Of a stretch of 64,000 nucleotides of DNA, positions 48,101 through 55,895 are shown piece by piece; position 1 is the stretch's first letter; each line of letters starts with the position of its first letter. The DNA lies in the NCBI RefSeq assembly GCF_000247815.1, contig NC_021680.1:1116001-1180000 (forward strand), in the 5' to 3' direction. The DNA comes from Ficedula albicollis (Eukaryota; Chordata; Aves; Passeriformes; Muscicapidae). A program made the translations under genes and the position numbers. The notes beneath the pieces were generated by a model. It saw only the letters and a list, made by a program, of their open reading frames with translations, did not search any database and was not told where the DNA came from.

Positions 48101-50098
48101 TCTTTTTGCTGGCATTTCAAGAAGGTTGTGTTCAGTGCTGGCACACTATAGCTAGAAAGCCAAGAGCAATTTAGAAGGCTCCAAATCCTTCCCTGCTGCT
48201 ATAAACTGTCAGCCTTAGCTTTTATTGTCTCTGCATATGTACAGCTCTTTACTGTTCTGTCCAAGAGACAGAAGAAGAAACATTACTTAAAAAAGAAGCG
48301 GCTCCAAAACTAAGGACTAAGAAATAGGTCCTTACTTGGCCCCCACAGAAGAACTTCTAATGTGCTTGACTTCTCTGGACTTTTCTAGCTGGAGGTGGAA
48401 GCATGGCATGAATTGGCCTAAGAGCACCAGGGGAGGTCATGCAGGGTCAGCTTGTTGTGAGATGATCCAAAGAACCTGAAAAGATACATCAGACTTGAAT
48501 AAGAGTGTGTAAATCAGCATGTTTTGAGGAAAATGCAGTTCATTTCATTCAGGTTCGAAATCAGGCCATTATTGTATCTGTTAGTCTTGTCTTACCTTTC
48601 AGTCTGCAGAACTGCAAAAACCTTTCAGACATTGAATGACAGCAGAATGTTTTATGATATTATTAGAAGCAAGCTGATCCAGACTGATAAAACAGCTTTG
48701 AGAAGGTGAACTTCGAAAGATGAGTGTCATGTTTGGGTGTTTGGAAAGGAATCATGTCAGTCTGCTGCTTCCCTCTTCTGGAAGAGTCTGCAGTTCTAAT
48801 GAATGGAGAGGCTGTTCATTTGAGTATTGGAACCTAACCTGAATTAAAGATGCAAATTAATTGCTGGAATTTCAGTGATGAGTATGTCTTGGGAGACAAT
48901 TCACTTTCAGCTAGTGGCTTTCTCCTGAAATCCAGCGCTAAGTTTGTGTGTCTTCATGAAGAGTTGGATATAGGAAATGGAGGTGCTAAGTTTGTGCGTC
49001 TTCATGAAGAGTTGGATATAGGAAATGGAAGTAAAAATAAATTATTTCAACAGTGAATTTGCAGAAGGGAGATTTCACTTCTCTCAGGCTCACCTAGGTT
49101 GATCTTTAACTGAAGTGGAAAGGGAATATGTGTAGAAATTCAGTGATCTGACCCTTGCAAGTGCATTCTAGGGGAAAAATTGTGACTGGGACTTGGAACA
49201 CTGTATCTCCTGCCAAAATGCTTGGTGGGAAGATCACCCTTTGTTAAATTCTGACTCTGAGCTGAAGTGAAGACTTTGAGGCAGTTTTGCTGGAGCGGTT
49301 CAGGAAGATGTTTGGAAAATATCTTAACTTACTTTCCCCATCCTACAAAGAGAGTCTGGTTGCTTTTAACTGTATCAAAGGAAGGAATTGGAGACGGGAG
49401 GAATGGATAACGAAGGAGAGCCATGACTTTTTAAGTTTTCTGTTCTCAAAGAGAGCCTGGTTGCTTTTAACTGTGTCAAAGGAAGGAATTGGAGACAGGA
49501 GGAATGGATAACAAAGGAGAGCCATGACTTTTTAAGTTTTCTGTTCAAAGTGGACATTTCTGTAATATTTAAGAGCCAGTAAAATTGCCAGTTGGCAGAC
49601 GAATACAAGTCCATGAGCCTTCTGTAAAAAACCATAGATAAAATCCTTACTCAAATCCAAGATATAGCCAATACTAGCCACTGTGAAGAGAATTGACTCC
49701 ATCCCATCTCAAGCCAACACACTTACAGATAATCAGAGTGAAAATGTTATTGGCATGAGTACTGCTGATGTGGACAGCACAAGCTGTGATGTGTGTTAGC
49801 TAGATTTGTTTTTTGGTAACTTGTATTGTTTCAGAAGGATCCTCCAGGATACCAACAATAACAGCAGCAGCAATGGGGAAGTGGAAATCTGTGCTTGTAA
49901 GGGTAAAAGAGGAAATCATAATGATCAAACTTAAACTCATCTGGTTTTGCCTTCTTTTTTTCTTTGCCTAGCTACTGAGTCGAAAGGATAAAGCCACCTT
50001 TGACAAGCTGGAGTATGTTATGAGTAAAGAAGATAATTACAAAAGGCTTAGAGACTATATCAGCAGCTTGAAGATGACTCCTTGTATTCCCTACTTAG
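18053..50098 (+). CDS. RALGPS2: RALGPS2, Ral guanine-nucleotide exchange factor, 5' part (7 coding exons, residues 1-203)
   Basis: Seen: coding exons 18128-18184, 20801-20908, 29355-29405 (or its duplicate 29720-29770), 36015-36098, 42389-42478, 45604-45696 and 49972-50098 join in frame with AG/GT borders. They give 203 codons plus the first base of codon 204. The CDC25/RasGEF domain starts near residue 40 ([12 protein letters not shown]). It carries FTRRFN at 94-99 followed by SFWVVREIL, the block [20 protein letters not shown] at 137-156, and PYL(G) at 201-204. Known of the family: RalGPS proteins activate RalA/RalB by GDP release. They use a C-terminal PH domain instead of a Ras-binding domain for membrane targeting, and a PxxP region binds SH3 adaptors. 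Those parts are outside this window. The start MDLMNGQ and the block [12 protein letters not shown] match RALGPS2 rather than RALGPS1. The next exon was not found before 64000, so the intron is at least 13.9 kb and hosts ANGPTL1. Confidence 0.95.
18055..18137 (+). promoter_or_regulatory. Cluster of four upstream ORFs in the RALGPS2 leader
   Basis: uORF1 spans 18055-18081 (8 codons plus TGA). uORF2 spans 18078-18095 and shares ATGA with the stop of uORF1 (5 codons plus TAA). uORF3 is ATG immediately followed by TAG at 18096-18101, a minimal start-stop element beginning right after the uORF2 stop. uORF4 spans 18114-18137 and overlaps the main ATG. uORF2 has a purine at -3, while uORF3 and uORF4 have weaker contexts. 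By analogy with known uORF-regulated transcripts this would lower or condition translation of RALGPS2; the regulatory effect is inferred. Confidence 0.5.
18540..19190 (-). pseudogene. Possible decayed coding remnant (unidentified)
   Basis: Three protein-like stretches lie in order on the minus strand but in different frames. One is near 19090-19021 ([19 protein letters not shown]). The second is 19068-18772, including [16 protein letters not shown] and [18 protein letters not shown], ending at a TAG. The third is near 18717-18560 ([18 protein letters not shown], then a stop). The pattern fits an old gene or retrocopy broken by frameshifts. No family was recognised and it could be chance. Confidence 0.25.
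19635..19803 (-). mobile_element. CR1 LINE 3' fragment
   Basis: The plus strand reads the reverse complement of an avian CR1 3' region: AGCACTGTCCAAGCCCTCCT, GAGCTCTGGCAGCCT, ACCCTCTGGGGAAGAACCTT, CCTAATACCCAAGCCTAACC. 5'-truncated and diverged. Confidence 0.75.
20334..20572 (-). mobile_element. CR1 LINE 3'-terminal fragment
   Basis: The plus strand begins AAATCATGGAATTACTGG (reverse complement of the CR1 3' terminus), followed by GGGTTGGAAGAGATGATAAA, CCCCTGCCGTGGGCAGGGAC, TCCAACCTGGCCTTGGACAC, and AATATCTAATCTAGCCCTGC. Classic avian CR1, truncated at its 5' side, about 230 bp upstream of the 20801 exon. Confidence 0.9.
20774..20790. repeat. Poly-T run in the acceptor tract of exon 20801
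   Basis: T17 ending 10 nt before the exon, forming most of the polypyrimidine tract. Confidence 0.85.
20801..20908 (+). CDS. RALGPS2: RALGPS2 coding exon, residues 20-55
   Basis: 36 codons from [12 protein letters not shown] to VTPEEYA, phase 0 at both ends. Acceptor: a T17 run then gtttctgcag. Donor: gcg|gtaagc. The segment reads [10 protein letters not shown]; from memory mammalian RALGPS2 has GSELKKSF, so one Ala codon (GCT) appears inserted. It carries the start of the CDC25 domain ([17 protein letters not shown]). Confidence 0.95.
27668..27720. repeat. AT-rich simple repeat (AATATAATA-like)
   Basis: Irregular runs of ATAATAT/AATAAT units. Confidence 0.8.
27935..28105 (-). mobile_element. 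CR1 LINE internal/3' fragment
   Basis: The plus strand shows the reverse complement of CR1: GGGCAGGACCCAACCCTTGA, GATCCAGCCTGTCCAGATCC, CTCTGCAGAGACTTCCTGCC and CTCCAGCACATCGACATTCC. Both ends are truncated. Confidence 0.8.
29197..29256 (+). other. Exon-like open segment after an acceptor-like site, possibly cryptic
   Basis: tttctttgcttttgcag is followed by an open frame reading [19 protein letters not shown] and TAA. In phase 0 it could follow the 20801-20908 exon and truncate the protein. No homology was recognised; cryptic or chance. Confidence 0.15.
29355..29405 (+). CDS. RALGPS2: RALGPS2 coding exon, residues 56-72 (copy 1)
   Basis: 17 codons, [17 protein letters not shown], phase 0 at both ends. 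The acceptor is a T17 run followed by ccag; the donor is GAG|gtaagt. This exon and its flanks are tandemly duplicated 365 bp downstream. Confidence 0.93.
29720..29770 (+). CDS. RALGPS2: RALGPS2 coding exon, residues 56-72 (copy 2, tandem duplicate)
   Basis: Identical 51 nt to 29355-29405, with an intact acceptor (gttttttccag) and an intact donor (gtaagt). Because the exon is 17 codons and symmetrical (0-0), including both copies would insert a repeated [17 protein letters not shown] block near the start of the CDC25 domain without shifting the frame. Using either copy alone gives the normal protein. Whether the copy is real or an assembly product cannot be told from sequence alone. Confidence 0.75.
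30120..30283. repeat. Two adjoining short tandem duplications
   Basis: A ~51-bp segment (30120-30170) recurs at 30179-30229 with about three differences. It is followed by a ~27-bp unit (tgtggatacgttgggaaaat...) that is also present twice. Confidence 0.85.
31231..31338. repeat. 55-bp tandem duplication
   Basis: CAGGTATTACCTGTCCATCA units start at 31231 and 31286, near-identical. Confidence 0.9.
35393..35578. repeat. 95-bp tandem duplication
   Basis: ATATTTGTTGAAATTGATAG units start at 35393 and 35488, with about three differences. Confidence 0.9.
36015..36098 (+). CDS. RALGPS2: RALGPS2 coding exon, residues 73-100
   Basis: 28 codons, from [13 protein letters not shown] to FTRRFNH, phase 0 at both ends. 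Acceptor ctttttctcccag, donor CAT|gtgagt. It contains FTRRFN, part of the first conserved block of CDC25-type exchange domains. Confidence 0.95.
37182..37338. repeat. ~75-bp tandem duplication
   Basis: TGGGAGTTGTTAGTGGGTTT at 37182 recurs at 37257 with a GTT-repeat length difference. Confidence 0.88.
38764..38874. repeat. 56-bp tandem duplication
   Basis: TTGGAAATTAAGGAATG units start at 38764 and 38820, with two or three differences. Confidence 0.9.
40150..40232 (-). mobile_element. CR1 LINE 3'-terminal fragment (short)
   Basis: AGAATCAAAGAATATCTCAA, GTTGGAAGGGCACATAAGGA and TCATCGAGTGCAAATCC match the reverse complement of the CR1 3' end. About 80 bp. Confidence 0.65.
41510..41629. repeat. 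61-bp tandem duplication
   Basis: TCAGCAGGTGATTGGCAT units start at 41510 and 41571, with two differences. Confidence 0.9.
41626..42175. repeat. Composite duplication block with four copies of a ~75-bp core
   Basis: The core AAGATGTTGGAAATGTCAGT... to ...AATGCAGCTTTGATG starts near 41678, 41834, 41910 and 42033. The larger unit, which begins AGAGCTTCCTGCCTTACATT and runs to CTTTTCATAAAATTTC, is present twice, with an internal deletion in the second copy. The block ends about 210 bp before the 42389 exon. Confidence 0.9.
42389..42478 (+). CDS. RALGPS2: RALGPS2 coding exon, residues 101-130
   Basis: 30 codons, [20 protein letters not shown] then [10 protein letters not shown]. Acceptor ttctatattttag, donor AAG|gtaaga, phase 0. 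It completes the conserved RRFNxVSxWV block of the RasGEF fold. The 700 bp just upstream hold a complex of tandem duplications. Confidence 0.95.
42479..45603 (+). other. RALGPS2: RALGPS2 intron
   Basis: 3.1 kb bounded by gtaaga and gtcctcag. No repeat family recognised. Open frames near 43254-43875 have no known domain. Confidence 0.9.
45604..45696 (+). CDS. RALGPS2: RALGPS2 coding exon, residues 131-161
   Basis: 31 codons, [20 protein letters not shown] then [11 protein letters not shown]. Acceptor tttttgtcctcag, donor GCG|gtaagt, phase 0. It holds the second conserved CDC25 block ([20 protein letters not shown]), part of the core that contacts Ral. It is more GC-rich than the surrounding introns. 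Confidence 0.96.
46167..46304. repeat. 69-bp tandem duplication
   Basis: ACTCCATTAGACAGTGTATT units start at 46167 and 46236, with two differences. The unit is a multiple of three, which explains the repeated peptide in the open frame there. Confidence 0.9.
46303..46640. repeat. Interleaved duplications of two blocks
   Basis: AATTATTTGTCATCTGTTTT...ATTAGGAG occurs twice (from about 46303 and 46495). AGAGCTTAGAAAA...GTGTCGTTTTT occurs three times (from about 46378, 46446 and 46593). ACTTTTGTTCATTGATACTT occurs twice. The order implies nested events. Confidence 0.88.
47121..47198. repeat. 43-bp tandem duplication
   Basis: CATTAATTACTACCATGATG units start at 47121 and 47164. Confidence 0.88.
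48937..49031. repeat. 48-bp tandem duplication
   Basis: GCTAAGTTTGTGTGTCTTCA units start at 48937 and 48985, with one or two differences. Confidence 0.9.
49346..49547. repeat. 101-bp tandem duplication
   Basis: CAAAGAGAGTCTGGTTGCTT units start at 49346 and 49447, with four differences. Located about 425 bp before the 49972 exon. Confidence 0.92.
49972..50098 (+). CDS. RALGPS2: RALGPS2 coding exon, residues 162-203 plus one base
   Basis: 127 nt: [40 protein letters not shown] and YL, plus G of the next codon. Acceptor ctttgcctag, donor TTAG|gtaagc, leaving in phase 1. It reaches the IPYLG block of the RasGEF domain. The following exon (expected to encode the I-Y-L-S-D-L-T-Y segment) was not found before the window end. 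Confidence 0.95.
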
Positions 50099-52224
50099 GT
50101 AAGCTGTAGCCTATTTCTCCAGTAATTATGCAAGCTAAACACCATCTTTTAAGCATTCAGGAAACTCTGAGTACTTCAGTGGAGAATCTATAGCCCAAGG
50201 TGATTCTGGACAGTCTGTATGTGGCAGGACAGAACCTCAGAAAGAAAAACCTCTTAAATCTCACAAACACTGCAGGTTTTACATCCAGCATCAGTTTTCT
50301 AGGAAACTATTTTGCCACATGTTGTACAGATACAATGACTTCTGGAGAAGTACTTCCATTGTTATGCCTGCCAGTCCTCCTAAATACTAAATACTTGACT
50401 GTTCTAGTAATGATGGCTTGTCATTTATGAGAAGCTATAAATCACAAGCCTCTGAGAGGAATATAGATCTTAGAGTTTGGAACATGGTAAAATCTGGAGA
50501 TATTGCTGTATTTAATATACACCAATGTGACAAGAGAAACTAGGCTGCTATAACTGACTCAGCCTTATGGAATAATTATTAGTTACTTATGTTCCTGTGT
50601 GTCTAAAAACTAGATAAATACATTTAATATGTGTTGGTTTTGTTGTCAAGCGAATTTAGTGTTACTTAAACTAAACAGACATTAAAATGCTAAGTGTGCT
50701 GTTTTTAATGTAGCTTTTGTTTCATGAGATGTTGATAGTCGCACAAAATTAAGGAACTGTGTATCCAGTTCCTTATATTTGTGCAGATAATAAGTTGCTC
50801 TTACACCTGAATTCAAGATGAGCTCTTGTGGTCATTAAGGCCTATTAAACTGTAATCTCTGTTCCTGAATTTTGATACTTCCTTTACTCTGCTGGGCTGT
50901 TAACTTTTCCAGGATTAATTGGTTGAATTTTACATGCTGCTACAGAAATAGAAGAAATACTTCACTGTGGGGGACCAGATTTTCATGCCCTGTAGTGTTT
51001 GTCATTCAGGGCCTGAATTGAAAGGCACAAAAAGGAAACTAAGCATTATGTAATGTGATGAACCATGGAGCTTTCCCATCTTGTGTAGATGGACGATATA
51101 GAGACTTGATATGTAGTTCTGAAATGCTTCTTATGCTGATGCTTTTTACCTGTGTGCCATGATTTTTGAAACATGAAGCCAGCATCAAATTGTTTTCTTG
51201 TTGGTTGTAGAAATCCCAAGATAAATATTGGGAAACAGTTTTTAAGTTTCATGAAATATATAATTCTTTTCTGTTTAGAAAAATAGAAATGCTCTTTACT
51301 GTGACCTGCTGTAGTTCAAGCATGTGTTGTGTCCTGAATTCATATGATACCAGTTCTTACTAGGGACATAAGGAATGTCCTCAAGCGTTTTTTAATTCTC
51401 TAAAGGAATAGTGAATTCTCACTGCTGCACTCCTTCTAAAATTAAATTTGTGCAGTTTTAAAAAGTGGCAAAAAAAAATTACCTTGATCATACAGTCATG
51501 ATAAATCTGGATCCATTTTGGAGGATTGATAGTTAAGTTTTCTCATTTGATGAAAGCTTTAATCTCTGCTAAGACCCGAGTAGATTTGTTATTTCTTCAA
51601 TTTCCTTCCCAAGAGATTTTTTTTTAATACGAGAGTCATTTGGAACAGAAGTAACTTAAACTGCTTGTTTAACTTGATGTTTTAAGCTTATCAGTTACAG
51701 GTTACAATTCCTAAAAGGAATACTTCTGCTATAAGATTCTGTAAGGGAGTAGTGCTGCTGCTGGTAGCATGAAGGGAAGCCTACCTAGAAGTCTGCAGAT
51801 GAAAATGGTGATCATGGCAAGGGGATTCCTTAGGAGGGCGATTCCCTCTCATGGTGAAAGGAGGAGTGGGGATTCTTCACTCCTGGTAGGGAGAGCCAGC
51901 AGCTGCCAGGCTCACTCAAAATGCTCTTTGGAAGAGTGTAGAGTATCAGACTCGCCATACAATTAAATCTGGCATTGCAAATCCTCTCTAGAGAAACACT
52001 GGCACTGGTTGTGGAGACCTCTGTTTGGAAGGTCATAGGGAAAGTGAACGTATAAAGGAATTTCAGCTGCAATTTCAAGGATGAATGTTTCACCCTTATG
52101 CAGACAAATGATGTGGGTATAGATTTTTTCATGGCCATCTTGGCATTCTAAGAGAAATCTTAAATGCTTTCTCAGTGTAGGTTTTGCAATAGGAGCAGAG
52201 CCACAGAAGTACAGATTGTTGTCA

Positions 52225-52348
52225 TATTTCCACAGCCCCCTCTCTGTGGGAAAGATAATGATGTGCTTCCACATTTAACTGCAGGTTATTTCCACAGCCC
52301 CCTCTCTGTGGGCATGATAATGATGTGCTTCCACATTTAACTGCAGGG
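52225..52348. repeat. 62-bp tandem duplication
   Basis: TATTTCCACAGCCCCCTCTC units start at 52225 and 52287, with two differences. Confidence 0.9.
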
Positions 52349-52790
52349 AGGGGAAATGAAAATGTTTCTCAGCTCCTTGCAGCAATGATTGTGGTGTGAT
52401 TCCAGAATTCTAGAAATGCAGGTGGGAGCAGCACATCATCAGTGTGGACTCAACCTACTTAAATGTGAGTGTGAAAAGCTGTGCAACACCAGTAGAGATG
52501 GCCCTTGATATGCAGTATGGGATATGTCATCAGTGTTGCATCACCCAGACAACTAAAGCAGCCAAAAAGGAGGGGAAATGAAAATGTTTCTCAGCTCCTT
52601 GCAGCAAGGATTGTGGTGTGATTCCAGAATTCTAGAAATGCAGGTGGGAGCAGCACATCATCAGTGTGGACTCAACCTACTTAAATGTGAGTGTGAAAAG
52701 CTGTGCAACACCAGTAGAGATGGCCCTTGATATGCAGTATGGGATATGTCATCAGTGTTGCATCACCCAGACAACTAAAGCAGCCAAAAA
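52347..52790. repeat. 222-bp tandem duplication
   Basis: GGAGGGGAAATGAAAATGTT units start at 52347 and 52569, almost identical (for example AATGATT against AAGGATT). It directly abuts the 62-bp duplication. Confidence 0.92.
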
Positions 52791-55099
52791 AATGGGAGCT
52801 GTGTATGTGATATTTCACCTTAGAATAAAACCCTGATCTCCAAGGGAGTCTTATTCCAGAGTTCTGATCCATTTGAGATTGCACAATGAAACAACTGAGC
52901 CATATCTTGAGAAGTAAGATTTTTATTTAACTAAGCAGTACTACCTTGTGAGATACTTTTCTTACAGCTGTCTTTGAGGAGTGATATCCAGAAAGAGAAA
53001 AGCTGAAAACAGGTTATTAATTATTCATCTGAGGAATATTCAGCTGCTTCAGTGATAGTGCCTGCAGTAGATTTTGGAAATAGATGTGAAAACCGTGTTT
53101 CAGGTCTTGTACAAGTTTTGAACTTTCTTGAGGTCTGCCTGGTTAAATTTGGACTGATGGTAGAGGAATGGTGAAGGGTTTATCCTTCCCAGAAAGACTG
53201 CTTTTGAATGCTGAGGGATGCTACAGCCTCTCTTGAAAATCTTTCAAAAGAAAAAGTGTGAGAGAAAACATTGAACTTTTAAAGTCATTCACCCTGCTTA
53301 GAAAATTCAGCCCAAAAGCTACAAACTGATAGAGTTACAAACATTTGAAAGTTAATTACTGTACAGGGTATTAACAACCTGAAAAAGACATGCTATGCTT
53401 TCATTCCTCATAATCTTAAATCTGCAACTTAATTCACTCTTTCAGAGCACAGTCCGAGGTTTCTGAGTGGATTTTGTAATGTTTAGTTAACATCATCCTG
53501 CAGCTTTAAATTTGGGGAGGCTCGTTTTTTAAAATGTTTAATATGTAAGATTTAATTAAAAGGCTGAGTGCAGGCTAATTTTACTTTAGGGTCTCTGCAA
53601 AGTACACCTTTCACTGAGTGAACTGAATAAGCAAACACTGTTTTCATAGCAGGCAAGAGATTCTTGGGGTAAAATACACTCTCTGCAAAGGAGAGGAAAT
53701 CTGCCTGTTGAATGAACTAAAAGCTGTCAGAAGTGATCATTAAAGGAATGTTTTGGAGTGCATTTTCCTTTTTTTTAAGTTTACCTGAACTGCTCTTCTA
53801 TCCAGGTATCATAGAGAAGAAAGGACAGACTATAGAGAGTCTGAATTTTAAGCATTTGCATTTGCAATTAAAAAATGTTTTGCAGGATCAAATGAGACCT
53901 CAATCAATGAGGTCTGATATTTGTAACAAACAAATATTCCTTATATGAAGAACAATTTCAGAATTGTAATCATAAACATTTGTGTCAGTTAAAATTCTTG
54001 AAATTTGGGAATGGAATATGCTGGGACTGATTCTCTTATCACTGCCAACCCCAATTAAATATTGGTGGAACTGGTTTGCTTTGATCTCTGACCAAAGATT
54101 TAACTCCAAGCCTTGCACCCGTACATTATCAATGAAGCTTTATCTCTACTCCAGAAAAGTGTTCTGAAAGTAAAATGCTGTTTTCTGAATTTCATAAGAG
54201 GCTTCGCATAGTAATTGATATTGTCTAATTTAACATAACAGTAATACTAGATTATTCTTTTAGCTATTATGATTTCTTACTTTAAATAGGGACAAAGTTC
54301 CTTAAAATCCTGAAGGCACATATGAGTTGCTAAACAAACACATTGGTTACAATTCAGAACAGTATATTCAGTTTCACATTATATAAAATTAAATTAGGCA
54401 ACCTGTGTGGCTATAAGTGCAGTTATTAAATAATTTTATATAACAGGAAGAAAGCTTTAGTTCAGAGATTCTGGTACCTAAAGTGAATGTTTGGTTGTAT
54501 CTTATTTTGGAAATATCTCGTTTTGAATTAGTGTGTGGCATAGTTTTTGTTAAATGTTGGGAAAGTATTTTCTAATTAATTTTTTTAATTGTGTTTTAAT
54601 TCCAGTGGAAATATGATAAGCTAAAATTTAGTATAGACAGCATCCAAAGTTATGTAGGTGTAGGGGAAGGCAAATGTGTCATAAGAGCAGCCCAAGTTTG
54701 GGATGTCAGGGAGAACACTCTCAGAGCTGATTTCTAACCTTTGTTTTACTGTGTTGGAGCAGAAAGCTGTGCTGGAGGAAAACGTCTAATATTCAGAGAC
54801 TTATCTTGATAGCTATGTGTGAATGCTTGGTCAGCCCTCACCACTCCTAATTGGAGCAGGGAAGTGTCAAGTCATGATTTTAATACCAGGATTTCAGTTT
54901 TCCCATTTAAGTTCAAAGTTTAATTAGAAAGCTTGAATATGGAGGTTAAAAGTAAAAAAATACCAAGTAAATTGATTGTCTCAAGTTTATCAATAATTTC
55001 ATACAATTAATTTTCTTATGTGGATAACATTTTGTCTAAATTTTTACAGAAGGTAGGACTTGCAGATCTTAGCAGTGTAGAGAATTCCCTAAGAAATTT

Positions 55100-55707
55100 T
55101 ATGTTTAATTTGCCTCTTCATTTTGAAATAATTATTTGTTGCAAAAATCTTTCTCTGCTGGCAAAGCTAAAATGTCTCCAATTTTTTTCTAGGTTCTTGG
55201 AGTAAATATCTAGCAGTATGTGAAGTCAGATTTTTCATTGAAAGTAATACCAACATTTTTAAATAAATTGTTAAATAACTAATCAATTTTCACATTAAAG
55301 CAAGACAATGTAATTTCACATATTTACATTTAAGAGTTGAGCTAACCTGAAAAAGCATAAGCTTTTTGAACCAGAAAAGCTTACATCTTGTCAGATATCT
55401 GGAATTTTTTACCAGTTTTGAATGTTTACATCAATCATGTTGATCTTGGAAAAAAGATAAATATGCTTTGCAAGCACAAACATCTGCTTTTGTGAATGTG
55501 TGTTTAAAAAAAACAACTGTCTGTCACAGTAGAGAAGGATCCTAATAAAGGAGAGGGGAACATGACAAGGGAAAGAAGACTGGAAAACTGGAGACCTGCT
55601 TTTTGCAGGGGCAAATTGTGCAAAATAATGATTAAAAAGTAATATTTTATTTTTCTGGAGCTCAAACACTGAGAATTTTCTGTGGGAGCACTGTGGGATT
55701 TTCCTCC
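55100..55707 (-). other. ANGPTL1: Probable ANGPTL1 3'UTR (end undetermined)
   Basis: Sequence downstream of the stop on the minus strand. A candidate AATAAA lies at 55651-55646, only about 57 nt past the stop. A candidate ATTAAA lies at 55109-55104. I cannot tell which, if either, is used, and the UTR could run further. Confidence 0.35.
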
Positions 55708-55895
55708 TCAGTCTATAGGTCTGATCATCATCTGAACTGCTTTCAAGGAGTAGGAACCCCCCCGGTACTCAGCCCAAAATATTCCATCCTGGTACTTGCT
55801 CCTGTAGTGGCCCCCTCGGTACCAGACCCCGTTGAGGTTGGAGTGGGCACACGCGTTGTACCACCAGCCGCCCTTGTGGAAATGAGCACAGTTTC
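55708..55895 (-). CDS. ANGPTL1: ANGPTL1 last coding exon with stop
   Basis: 188 nt: completes a split Gly, then [32 protein letters not shown], ..., MMIRPID and TGA at 55710-55708. Minus-strand acceptor ttccaacag. It carries the last two cysteines of the domain. Confidence 0.96.

Larger units (their letters stand above)
45697..49971 (+). other. RALGPS2: RALGPS2 intron
   Basis: 4.3 kb bounded by gtaagt and ttgcctag. Contains five separate tandem duplication sites, listed individually. Confidence 0.9.
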
